Assembly: GCA_003560175.1 (NCBI GenBank)
Contig: PWIZ01000141.1
Span: 1 to 5,630, forward strand
DNA length: 5,630 nt
From: Halomonas sp.
GTDB taxonomy: Bacteria; Pseudomonadota; Gammaproteobacteria; Pseudomonadales; Halomonadaceae
Reading direction: 5' to 3'
Shown: positions 1 through 5,630 of the stretch, in pieces
Position numbering within the stretch: the stretch's first letter is position 1
How the letters are laid out: the number at the start of each line of letters is the position of its first letter
Made by a program: the position numbers and the translations under genes
The notes under the pieces: generated by a model
Told to the model about the DNA's origin: nothing
The model's database searches: none
The model's input: the letters and a program-made list of their open reading frames with translations, nothing else

Positions 1-789
1 CTGCAGGCAGGTCGCCGGCAGTTGGATATCCACGGCGATCGGCAGGTGGTCGGAAAAGAGATGGTCCAGCACCCGCACGTCGGCGGCCTGCAGCGAGTTC
101 GACAGCAGGATATGGTCCAGGGCACGGCGGGGTTGCCAGGAAGGATAGCTGAGCGGTGGCCTTACCGGATGCAGAGGCAGTGAAGCGCAGAAGCGCTGGT
201 GGCCGTGGAGCTGTTCCGGCGTGCAGTTGAGGTCGCCCATCACCACCACATGGCGCAGCGGCTGGATGATCTCGGAGAGATAGTCGAGTTGGCGGACCCG
301 GCCACGATGGCTGAGCGCCAGATGGGCGACAAAGATATGCAGGGCGTCGGGCCCTTCACCGAAGCGTGCGTGGATGGCACCACGCCCGGGCAGGGTGCCA
401 GGCAGGCGGTGCTCTTCGACCCGGCTGGGAGTCACCCGCGACAGCAGGCCGTTGCTGTGCTGGGCAAAGCGGCCAAGATTGCGATTGAGCTGCTGGAAGT
501 GGTGCGGAAAGCCCCCTCGGGTGGCGAGATACTCCACCTGGTTGACGTTGCTGGAGCGGAAGCTGCCGCCGTCGACCTCCTGGAGGCCGACGATGTCGAA
601 ACGCCCCAGCACCTCGCTGACCATATCCAGACGCAGCTGGCGCTTGGGGTGGGGCAGCAGGTGCTGCCAGCTGCGGGTCAGATAATGGTGATAGGCCGAG
701 GTCTGAATGCCCACCTGCATGTTGAAGGTAAGCAGCTTCAGGTGGCCGCCCTCCAGGGGCGGCGTCCTTGCCTCGGCCAGATGCGACAT
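1..789 (-). CDS. Endonuclease/exonuclease/phosphatase (EEP) family protein, 3' end beyond the window
   Basis: This minus-strand frame is open for 263 codons from ATG at 789 to the left edge, so the stop codon lies outside. The protein shows the EEP (DNase I-like) signatures in order: an early Asn in LLTFNMQ (N23), LQEVD (E71 is the expected metal-binding Glu), VAHLALS (H156), VVVMGDLN (D186 and N188), ALDHILLS (D225, H226) and the closing SDHLPIAVDI (D247, H248). The family uses this Mg-dependent centre to cleave phosphodiesters or phosphomonoesters in nucleic acids, lipids or small molecules; the substrate here cannot be told from sequence. No signal peptide or membrane segment is visible, so it is probably cytoplasmic. 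All catalytic motifs lie inside the window, so only a short C-terminal tail is likely missing. The start lies one base after the dsbA stop and has no strong Shine-Dalgarno sequence, which suggests translational coupling to dsbA. Confidence 0.88.
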   Translation of the reverse strand, partial: MSHLAEARTPPLEGGHLKLLTFNMQVGIQTSAYHHYLTRSWQHLLPHPKRQLRLDMVSEVLGRFDIVGLQEVDGGSFRSSNVNQVEYLATRGGFPHHFQQLNRNLGRFAQHSNGLLSRVTPSRVEEHRLPGTLPGRGAIHARFGEGPDALHIFVAHLALSHRGRVRQLDYLSEIIQPLRHVVVMGDLNCTPEQLHGHQRFCASLPLHPVRPPLSYPSWQPRRALDHILLSNSLQAADVRVLDHLFSDHLPIAVDIQLPATCLQ

Positions 790-790
790 G

Positions 791-1426
791 TCAGCTGTCA
801 CCACGTTCCTCGCGGACCTTCTCGATCAGCGCATCAGCGATCTGCGGTATGTTGGAGAGACTTCCGGCGCTGGTGGGGGTGACCAGATAGCGTCCATCGA
901 TGATCAGCGCGGGTACGCCCATCAGACGCATGGCGCGCAGCCGCGAATGGGCCTGGTTGACCTTGTTCTTTACCGCGAAGGAGCCCAGTGCCTGGCGGGC
1001 CTCGTCTGCATCGACGCCGTAGCCGCTGAAGAAGTCGGCCACGTCGTTGACCTCGGTGAGGCGACGGTTCTGCTGATGGACGGCGTCGAAGAAATCGGCG
1101 TGGACCGCCTCGATGATCCCCAGCTCTTCGGCGGCATAGAAGGCCGCCGCGTGCTTGTTCCAGTCGCCGCCCATGGTGCCCGGCAGATGTACCACGCTGA
1201 CGTCGTCACCCAGCGTCTCGTACCAGGCCGTGACGTGCTCCTGCAGGTTGTAGCAGTGCGGACAGCCGTACCAGAACGCCTCGGTGACCTCGATCTGGCC
1301 CTCGTCGACACGAGTCTCGACCGGCTGGGGAAGCACCTCGTAGTGCTGGCCCTCGACCAGGGAGGCGGCGGTGGCCAGGCTCGACAGGCCGAGGCCGGCG
1401 AGGGCGAACATCAGGGGCTTGAGCAT
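791..1426 (-). CDS. dsbA: Thiol:disulfide interchange protein DsbA
   Basis: A 211-residue periplasmic thiol oxidase that donates disulfides to newly exported proteins and is normally recycled by DsbB. Residues 1-20 form a signal peptide (Lys3, hydrophobic core, Ala-Thr-Ala before a likely cut near residue 20/21). The thioredoxin-fold active site is C55-P-H-C58 in FWYGCPHCYNL, the classic DsbA CPHC dipeptide. The cis-proline loop is G170-V-P172, and the helical insert lies between the two motifs. Length matches the DsbA of pseudomonads. The ATG at 1426 is preceded by GGAG at 1437-1440, a somewhat long spacing of 10 bases. The mature protein is acidic. It lies downstream of the cytochrome c4 gene, but a probable terminator sits between them, so it may have its own promoter in 1427-1525; I could not identify a convincing one. 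The EEP gene follows after one base. Confidence 0.96.
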   Translation of the reverse strand: MLKPLMFALAGLGLSSLATAASLVEGQHYEVLPQPVETRVDEGQIEVTEAFWYGCPHCYNLQEHVTAWYETLGDDVSVVHLPGTMGGDWNKHAAAFYAAEELGIIEAVHADFFDAVHQQNRRLTEVNDVADFFSGYGVDADEARQALGSFAVKNKVNQAHSRLRAMRLMGVPALIIDGRYLVTPTSAGSLSNIPQIADALIEKVREERGDS

Positions 1427-1525
1427 CAGGAACTCTCTCCTTGGGTGGTCCGGTCTGGGCCGGCGTCGCTGCCTTTGAGCGCTGGCTACGCCAAGGGTTC
1501 CATGGCGGGGGCGACGGGGCCGGTG

Positions 1526-1559
1526 AAAATACGACCAGGGCGGCCCGAAGGCCGCCCTG
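1526..1559 (-). terminator. Probable intrinsic terminator of the cytochrome c4 gene
   Basis: A perfect 10-bp inverted repeat (1536-1545 with 1550-1559) encloses four bases. Read on the minus strand, the loop is TTCG closed by a C-G pair, which is the exceptionally stable UUCG tetraloop. It is followed by GTCGTATTTTC, so there is a T-run (1526-1529), but it is short and starts six bases after the stem. The plus-strand side has no T-run. The hairpin lies about 50 bp past the cytochrome c4 stop and about 100 bp before the dsbA start. It would separate the two transcripts at least partly; the weak T-run makes leaky read-through plausible. No other gene is visible in 1427-1607. Confidence 0.7.
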
Positions 1560-1607
1560 TCACGCTGAACGTGGCCTCGCCGCTTGCCTCAGTCGGTGGA
1601 AACCAGC

Positions 1608-2228
1608 TCAGTGCAAGCCAAGCACATAGTTGGCCACGGCTTCCATGTCGTCGTCGCTCATCTTGGCAGCGATGTCGCGCATGATGTTGGCGGGATCGTT
1701 GGCACGTTCGCCGGCGGCGAAGTCCTGCAGCGTGGAGACGGTGTACTCCGCGAACTGGCCGGAGAGACCCGGATAAACGGCGCTGCCGATGCCTACCCCG
1801 GTGGGGGTGTGGCAGGCGGCGCAGGCCGGAATACCCTTGGCCATGTCGCCGGCCCGGTAGAGCTCCTCGCCACGCTCAATCAGCGCGGTGTCGGGATCGG
1901 CCTGACCCAGGTTGGCATCCTGCTGGGAATAGAACTTTGCCACGTCCCAGGCATCTTGGTCCGAGAAGTCGTCCACCTGGCCCACCATCTCGGCCACCAC
2001 GCGATGGCCGTCGCGAATGTCCATGATCTGCTTGGCGGTATAGGACATCTGCTGTCCGGCGAGATGCGGGAAGGCCGAGGCCGGGCTGATGCCCGCCTGG
2101 CCGTGACAGGCGGCGCAGCTCTGCGCCTTCTCACGACCCGCCGCCGCATCGGCGTCGGCCTCCAGGTCGGCGTGGGCGGCGCCGACGGCGCCCATGGTAA
2201 TTGCCAGGCTTGCCAGTAACTTTCTCAT
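1608..2228 (-). CDS. cc4: Di-haem cytochrome c4
   Basis: A 206-residue exported electron carrier with two tandem cytochrome c domains. Residues 1-20 are a signal peptide (R2, K3, hydrophobic stretch, Ala-His-Ala cut site). Each domain has a CAACH haem-attachment motif, at C38-H42 and C136-H140. The probable axial methionines are M81 and M183, each followed by the similar spacing to SDQD...KFY and SDDD...NYV at the domain ends. Cytochrome c4 is a periplasmic, often membrane-associated donor to terminal oxidases in this group of bacteria. The length fits the family (about 190 mature residues). The mature part is strongly acidic (29 Asp+Glu against 12 Lys+Arg by my count). The ATG at 2228 starts an ideal signal peptide, but the ribosome binding site is weak (only GTGGA-like bases upstream). 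It is divergent from engB and followed by a probable terminator. Confidence 0.95.
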   Translation of the reverse strand: MRKLLASLAITMGAVGAAHADLEADADAAAGREKAQSCAACHGQAGISPASAFPHLAGQQMSYTAKQIMDIRDGHRVVAEMVGQVDDFSDQDAWDVAKFYSQQDANLGQADPDTALIERGEELYRAGDMAKGIPACAACHTPTGVGIGSAVYPGLSGQFAEYTVSTLQDFAAGERANDPANIMRDIAAKMSDDDMEAVANYVLGLH

Positions 2229-2260
2229 CGCTAATCCACTATGCCATTACGTTGTTGACC

Positions 2261-2270
2261 GGTACGTACC
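2261..2270. repeat. Perfect 10-bp palindrome in the cc4-engB divergent region
   Basis: GGTACGTACC reads the same on both strands and lies about 35 bp upstream of the cytochrome c4 start, where a dimeric regulator could bind. It does not match an operator I can name. A single palindrome of this length is weak evidence for regulation. Confidence 0.25.
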
Positions 2271-2357
2271 CTGGGTGCCGCCCGGATCGCGAGGGGAACC
2301 AGAGTCGAGCCATTTCGATGCTCTAGACCTGCTGGTTCGCTGACGTCGAGGGCGTGG

Positions 2358-2366
2358 TGGTACAAT
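2358..2366 (+). promoter_or_regulatory. Probable extended -10 promoter of engB
   Basis: TGGTACAAT fits the extended -10 pattern TGn-TATAAT, with five of six -10 bases and the TG in the correct place. A partial -35, CTGACG at 2340-2345, lies at a short 15-bp spacing, which is tolerable because extended -10 promoters depend less on the -35. Transcription would start near 2373, leaving a leader of roughly 105 nt before the engB ATG at 2478. The AT-rich box stands out in an otherwise GC-rich region. I found no equally good promoter on the minus strand for cytochrome c4. Confidence 0.6.
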
Positions 2367-2477
2367 AGCTTGCCCCGGGTCGCAGACAAAAGACACTGCA
2401 TTATACCGAATCACCCTGGCGGCGGGAATGCAAGCCGCGCCCCGTCTCCCTTCGACTATCGTCAGGATGTCATCGCC

Positions 2478-3095
2478 ATGGCGCGACTCAACTATCAAAC
2501 CGCCCGTTTCCTTACCAGCGCCCCCACTCTGGCCCAGTGCCCGCCCGACAGCGGCGCCGAGGTGGCCTTCGCCGGACGTTCCAACGCCGGCAAGTCCAGC
2601 GCCATCAATACCCTGACCCGCCAGAAGGCCTTGGCGCGCATCTCCAAGACCCCCGGGCGTACCCAGCTGATCAACTTCTTCACCCTGGGCGATGATGTCG
2701 AGCGACGCCTGGTGGATCTTCCCGGCTATGGCTTCGCCAAGGTGCCCGAGCAGGTCAAGCTGGAGTGGCAGCGCCATCTCTCCGACTATCTGCAGCGCCG
2801 AACCTCGCTGCGCGGCCTGGTGCTGGTGATGGATGTGCGCCATCCACTCACGGAGTTCGACCAGACCCTGCTGGGCTGGGCGGATGACAAGGCGATGCGG
2901 GTCCATATCCTGCTCACCAAGGCCGACAAGCTCAAGCGGGGGCCGGCCGCCAGCGCCCTGCAGCAGGTGCGTTCGCGTCTGCGCGAGTGGGAGGACCTGG
3001 TCAGCATCCAGCTCTTCTCGTCGCTCAAGGGTCAGGGCATCGAGGAGGCCCATGCACGCCTCGACGACTGGCTGCTGGGGCCCATGGAAGAGTAA
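2478..3095 (+). CDS. engB: Ribosome biogenesis GTP-binding protein EngB (YihA/YsxC)
   Basis: A 205-residue TrmE-Era-EngA-EngB-Septin family GTPase, needed in other bacteria for late assembly of the large ribosomal subunit and, through that, for normal division. All GTPase motifs are present: G1 GRSNAGKS (33-40), G2 threonine in TPGRTQ (58-63), G3 DLPG (80-83), G4 TKAD (147-150) and G5 SSLKGQG (181-187). The GYGFAKVP stretch after G3 is typical of EngB. The frame stays open upstream to a TTG at 2370, but I chose the ATG at 2478: [11 protein letters not shown] is where the recognisable EngB N-terminus begins, the length then fits the family (about 200-210), and AGGA sits at 2464-2467. The upstream codons give no family-like sequence and overlap the region just after the predicted promoter. 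It is the only plus-strand gene in the window, divergent from cytochrome c4 and convergent with the yigB-like gene. polA, a frequent neighbour elsewhere, is absent here. Confidence 0.96.
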   Translation: MARLNYQTARFLTSAPTLAQCPPDSGAEVAFAGRSNAGKSSAINTLTRQKALARISKTPGRTQLINFFTLGDDVERRLVDLPGYGFAKVPEQVKLEWQRHLSDYLQRRTSLRGLVLVMDVRHPLTEFDQTLLGWADDKAMRVHILLTKADKLKRGPAASALQQVRSRLREWEDLVSIQLFSSLKGQGIEEAHARLDDWLLGPMEE

Positions 3096-3111
3096 CGCTC
3101 GGTCGCTCCCT

Positions 3112-3185
3112 GGGGTCAGGCCCCGGCCAAGCTACCAGGCCGGTCATCGTCCGTTTAATCCGCCTTATCGCCGCCGCCTGACCCC
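3112..3185. repeat. Nested inverted repeats in the engB/yigB-like convergent gap
   Basis: An outer pair of perfect 10-bp arms, GGGGTCAGGC (3112-3121) and GCCTGACCCC (3176-3185), encloses an inner 6-bp pair, CCGGCC (3123-3128) and GGCCGG (3138-3143). A local alternative hairpin, GGGG with CCCC across 3112-3124, competes with the outer stem. The structure fills much of the 116-bp gap between two converging genes, where a bidirectional transcription barrier is expected. There is no good T-run on either side, only GTTTAA at 3153-3158, so a classic intrinsic terminator is not clear. The inverted arms are seen directly; the function is inferred. Confidence 0.5.
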
Positions 3186-3211
3186 GTGCGGCAGCGACCC
3201 TCGCCATCGCA

Positions 3212-3961
3212 CTATCGCCGGCCTTCCAGCCAGCGGATCAGTTCGGGCAGCTCTCGGACGTGGTCCAGCCGGTGGATGCCGGCGGGTAGCGCCCTGTCGT
3301 CGGGGCCGATCCACGCGGCCTGCATGCCCAGGCGCCGCGCCGGCAGTGCGTCTTCGGTCCAGGAGTCACCTACGTGCAGTGCCCGCGAGGGCGTCGCACC
3401 GAGCCGGGACAGGGCGGCCAGGAAAGGGCGCGGGTCTGGCTTGGGCGCCAGCAGTTCGCCGGCGGCAATGATGACCGGGAAGTGGCGCCCCAGTGTCAGG
3501 CGGGCGACATCCACGTTGCCGTTGGTGATGCTCGCCAGTCGATAGCGCCTGCCCAGTTCGCTCAGCAGCTCTTCCACCTCGTCATGGGGCGTCACCTCGT
3601 GGCGTAGCGTCATGAAGCGCTCCATGGCCCGGATGGCCCAGTGCTCGGCATGTTCCGCCCCTAGCCCATACTCTCCCAGCAGTTCGGCCAGGGCCCGGCG
3701 GCGCAGCCAGGTAAAGTCGCCGCGGCGCAGGGGATGCTCTCCCGCCAGGTGCAGGCGGCGAGTGGTAAAGGCCTCGAGTGGAAAGCGTTCGGCGAAGCGA
3801 CCGCGCTCGTCTGTCGGGCGCGCTTCTTCATCGTGCGCCGCCAGCCAGTCGGCCAGGGCCTCGTCCAGCCAGGCGTAGTGGCCGGTCTCGGTGCGCTGCA
3901 TCACTCCGCCGTTATCCCACAGGGTGTCGTCCAGGTCGAAGGTGATCGCCTTCAGTTTCAC
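3212..3961 (-). CDS. yigB: HAD-superfamily phosphatase, YigB-like
   Basis: A 249-residue haloacid-dehalogenase-type hydrolase. Motif I is DLDDT (D9 nucleophile, D11 acid/base), motif II is SITNGN (T146), motif III lysine is K174 in APKPDP, and motif IV is GDSWTED (D199, D204). The alpha-helical cap lies between motifs I and II (about residues 20-120). By position after xerC it matches E. coli yigB, whose product is reported to dephosphorylate a riboflavin precursor, 5-amino-6-(5-phosphoribitylamino)uracil, and FMN. That assignment rests mainly on synteny and could be wrong in substrate. The start codon is GTG at 3961, overlapping the xerC stop by four bases (GTGA), with a strong GAGGAG at 3967-3972 and a five-base spacing. 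It is the last gene of the DUF484-xerC operon and converges on engB. Confidence 0.87.
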   Translation of the reverse strand: MKLKAITFDLDDTLWDNGGVMQRTETGHYAWLDEALADWLAAHDEEARPTDERGRFAERFPLEAFTTRRLHLAGEHPLRRGDFTWLRRRALAELLGEYGLGAEHAEHWAIRAMERFMTLRHEVTPHDEVEELLSELGRRYRLASITNGNVDVARLTLGRHFPVIIAAGELLAPKPDPRPFLAALSRLGATPSRALHVGDSWTEDALPARRLGMQAAWIGPDDRALPAGIHRLDHVRELPELIRWLEGRR

Positions 3962-4896
3962 GATGGCTCCTCGTCGGGTGCCGCGGCGGGCCTGCGTCGC
4001 GCACGGGGGTGGGCGGCATCGTAGCTGGCTGCCAGGTGCTGCCAGTCCAGTCGGGTGTAGACCTGGGTGGTCGCCAGGTTGGCGTGGCCCAGCAGTTCCT
4101 GAACGGCGCGCAGATCCTGGCTCGACTCGAGCAGATGGCTGGCGAAGGAGTGGCGCAGGCGGTGGGGGTGCAGGTGCTCGTCGAGTCCGCGGCGGCGTGC
4201 GATCAGCGTCAGGCGCTGCTGGATGGCGCGATGGCCGAGCCGCACGCCGCGGTTGCCCACGAAGAGTGCCGCCTCTCCCGGAGCCGCCAGGGCAGCCCGC
4301 AGGGCGAGCCAGGTGTCCAGCGCTCGGCGCGCATGGCGACCCACCGGCACCTGGCGGGGCTTGCCGCCCTTGCCCAGGACCCGAACCCGCTCCGGTTGCA
4401 GATCGACAAGATCGAGCCCCGCGAGCTCGGCCAGGCGCAGGCCGCTGGAGTAGAAGAGTTCCAGCATGGCCTGGTCGCGCACCGCCAGCGGTGAACCGTC
4501 GTGGGGGATCTCCAGGAAGTGCTTCAGGCGGTCCACGTCCACTGGGCGGGGCAGGTGGCGCGGCTGCCGAGGGGCGCGGGTCAGGGCCACCGGGTTGTGG
4601 TTCAGTCGACCCTGGGTGACCAAGTGGTTGGCTAGCCGTGAGATGGCCGAGCGGCGCCGAGCCAGGCTGCGCGGCGCCAGCCCCCGGGCCCGCTCGCCGC
4701 CCAGGAAGCGGCGCAGGAGGGCAGCGTCCAGCTGTCGCCAGTCGTCGATGTCACGCTCGGTCAGGAAGGCCAGCAGGGCGGTGAGGTCGCGGCGGTAGGC
4801 GTCCAGGGTGGCCGGGCTGGCGGTGCGCGCCAGCCCGTTCAGGAAGGTCTCGACCTCCCCGGCCAGGGTGCCCGCTGCAGTCGGGTGCTCAGCCAT
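3958..4896 (-). CDS. xerC: Tyrosine recombinase XerC
   Basis: A 312-residue site-specific recombinase that, with XerD, resolves chromosome dimers at dif during division. The N-terminal SAM-like DNA-binding domain spans about residues 11-95 (EVETFLNGLA...LDAYRRDLTALLAFL). The catalytic domain shows the full set of active-site residues: R154 in SSGLRLAEL, K176 in LGKGGK, H245 and R248 in HPHRLRHSF, H271 in LLGHANLATTQVY and the nucleophile Y280. Length is near the E. coli protein (298), with a slightly longer Arg- and Pro-rich C-terminal tail. Location between DUF484 and a yigB-like gene identifies it as chromosomal XerC rather than a phage or integron integrase. Its ATG overlaps the DUF484 stop (ATGGCTGA, 8 bases) and lacks a strong Shine-Dalgarno sequence, so translation is probably coupled to DUF484. 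Confidence 0.96.
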   Translation of the reverse strand: MAEHPTAAGTLAGEVETFLNGLARTASPATLDAYRRDLTALLAFLTERDIDDWRQLDAALLRRFLGGERARGLAPRSLARRRSAISRLANHLVTQGRLNHNPVALTRAPRQPRHLPRPVDVDRLKHFLEIPHDGSPLAVRDQAMLELFYSSGLRLAELAGLDLVDLQPERVRVLGKGGKPRQVPVGRHARRALDTWLALRAALAAPGEAALFVGNRGVRLGHRAIQQRLTLIARRRGLDEHLHPHRLRHSFASHLLESSQDLRAVQELLGHANLATTQVYTRLDWQHLAASYDAAHPRARRRPAAAPDEEPS

Positions 4897-5605
4897 GGCG
4901 CTCGGCGTGGCGCACCAGCAGTCGGGCCACCACGTCGCCCACGTATTCGGTAAACAGGGTGTCCATGCTGGCGCGAAAGTGATCGGCGTCGGGGCTGGCC
5001 ATCACGAGATAGCCCAGCGGCTCGCCCAGGGTCAGCCGGGTGATGGCGCAGGAGCCGGAGCGGCGCGGTGCCGTGACGTGGGGCAGCAGTCGCTTCCAGT
5101 CGGTGGGGGTGAGCCGGGTGCAGCGGCTGGCGCGGCCGTCGAGGAGGGCCGCCAGGCGCGAGCCGGCGTGCTCGTCGAGCACCTGGCGCGGGGCCTGGGG
5201 CGGCTGGGGCTCGGCGTCGGTGAGGCTGGCCGGGCACCACAGCGCCACCGCCGGCGTGGAGAAGCGCTCACAGAGCTGGGTGGCCAGGGCCTGGCCCAGG
5301 GCGTCGCCGTCCTCGGCTTCCAGCAGCGCCAGCACCAGTTCCCGGGTGCGTCGATACTGGGCCTCGTTATGGCGGGCCGATTCGAGCAGCTGCTCCAGAC
5401 GCCACTCGGCCTGCTCGGCGCGGGACCGCAAATCGTGGACCAAGCGCTCCAGCAGCGAGGTAGCGCCGCGGGCCTCCGGATGCGGCACACGCAGCTGCTG
5501 CAGCAGCCCCTCGCGACCGACGAAGAAGTCCGGATGAGTGGCCAGCCATTCGGCCACCCGGTCCGGGTCGAGGGTCTTGCGCGGTTCGGGGGCGGCTCGT
5601 GTCAT
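4889..5605 (-). CDS. DUF484 family protein
   Basis: A 238-residue protein of the DUF484 family, found between dapF and xerC in many gammaproteobacteria; its biochemical role is not established. The N-terminus has the characteristic VAEWLATHPDFFVG (17-30) followed by LRVPH (38-42) and GATSLLERLVHDLR (47-60). A charged, probably coiled-coil helix runs over about residues 50-95. The rest (about 98-235) resembles a GAF-like fold, with the late GEPLGYLVMASPDADHF segment (194-210) typical of the family. No signal peptide or membrane segment is seen. The start is firm: an in-frame TAG lies at 5627-5629, the ATG at 5605 is the only start codon after it, and GAGGAG at 5611-5616 stands five bases away. 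Synteny suggests a link to xerC expression or function, but this is inference. Confidence 0.92.
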   Translation of the reverse strand: MTRAAPEPRKTLDPDRVAEWLATHPDFFVGREGLLQQLRVPHPEARGATSLLERLVHDLRSRAEQAEWRLEQLLESARHNEAQYRRTRELVLALLEAEDGDALGQALATQLCERFSTPAVALWCPASLTDAEPQPPQAPRQVLDEHAGSRLAALLDGRASRCTRLTPTDWKRLLPHVTAPRRSGSCAITRLTLGEPLGYLVMASPDADHFRASMDTLFTEYVGDVVARLLVRHAERHG

Positions 5606-5630
5606 ACCAACTCCTCGGCGGTGGTGCTAC
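5602..5630 (-). CDS. Possible C-terminal end of the upstream gene, perhaps dapF (partial)
   Basis: On the minus strand a frame open from the right edge ends in TGA at 5602-5604, giving a final STTAEELV. It overlaps the DUF484 ATG by four bases (ATGA), the usual layout of coupled genes and the same style as the rest of this operon. In related bacteria dapF (diaminopimelate epimerase, lysine and peptidoglycan synthesis) lies here. Only about nine codons are visible and they carry no diagnostic motif, so identity rests on context alone. An alternative is a stop at the TAG 5627-5629 in another frame. Confidence 0.35.

Noticed and set aside
199..882. Plus-strand open frame of 227 codons opposite the EEP gene
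   Set aside because: Antisense to the EEP gene, whose catalytic motifs are intact on the minus strand; no domain or ribosome site supports it.
707..1684. Plus-strand open frame of 325 codons across dsbA and the following intergenic region
   Set aside because: It runs antisense through dsbA, including its CPHC motif region, and across a terminator; its composition looks like reverse-strand GC-rich codons.
1584..2219. Plus-strand open frame of 211 codons opposite cytochrome c4
   Set aside because: It mirrors the cytochrome c4 gene; the minus strand has the signal peptide and both haem motifs.
2370..2477. 36-codon in-frame N-terminal extension of engB from TTG
   Set aside because: The extension is Pro/Gly/Arg-rich with no family-like sequence, starts right at the predicted promoter, and the ATG at 2478 gives the normal EngB length and N-terminus.
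2247..3053. 268-codon minus-strand open frame opposite engB
   Set aside because: It lies antisense to a clear GTPase gene, shows no recognisable domain, and such long shadow frames are expected in GC-rich DNA.
3891..4619. Plus-strand Gly/Arg/Pro-rich open frame opposite xerC
   Set aside because: Low-complexity shadow of xerC, whose six catalytic residues are all present on the minus strand.
3958..4896. The tyrosine recombinase as a sign of a phage, integron or genomic island
   Set aside because: Its neighbours and length are those of chromosomal xerC; there are no attachment repeats, tRNA or phage genes nearby.

Overview
The window is high-GC bacterial chromosome carrying ordinary housekeeping genes, tightly packed. 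The gene set and order (engB, a di-haem cytochrome c4, dsbA and an EEP-family gene; then DUF484, xerC and a YigB-like HAD phosphatase) point to a gammaproteobacterium of the Pseudomonas/Halomonas type. The two exported proteins are strikingly acidic: I count 29 Asp+Glu against 12 Lys+Arg in mature cytochrome c4, and 29 against 14 in mature DsbA. That leans towards a salt-adapted group such as Halomonadaceae. The taxonomy is inference; no rRNA or other marker is present.

Left block (1-2228, all minus strand): cytochrome c4 is transcribed first, then a probable UUCG-loop terminator, then dsbA, then an endonuclease/exonuclease/phosphatase-family gene that begins one base after the dsbA stop and runs off the left edge. 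Cytochrome c4 and DsbA are both periplasmic, and the cytochrome needs covalent haem attachment at Cys pairs. The EEP protein has no visible signal peptide and looks cytoplasmic.

Middle (2229-3211): a divergent intergenic region of about 250 bp separates cytochrome c4 from the plus-strand ribosome-assembly GTPase gene engB. It holds a good extended -10 element for engB and a leader of roughly 105 nt. After engB, a 116-bp convergent gap holds a nested inverted repeat.

Right block (3212-5630, all minus strand): DUF484, xerC and the YigB-like HAD phosphatase form an operon with overlapping reading frames (8 bp and 4 bp). The DUF484 start also overlaps, by 4 bp, an open frame entering from the right edge that is probably the end of dapF. 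This is the well-known dapF-DUF484-xerC-yigB arrangement.

I found no mobile element, CRISPR array, tRNA, rRNA or defence system, and no evidence of a new biological system. The most useful leads are the untranslated leader of engB, the structured convergent junction, and the coupling of the EEP gene to dsbA.
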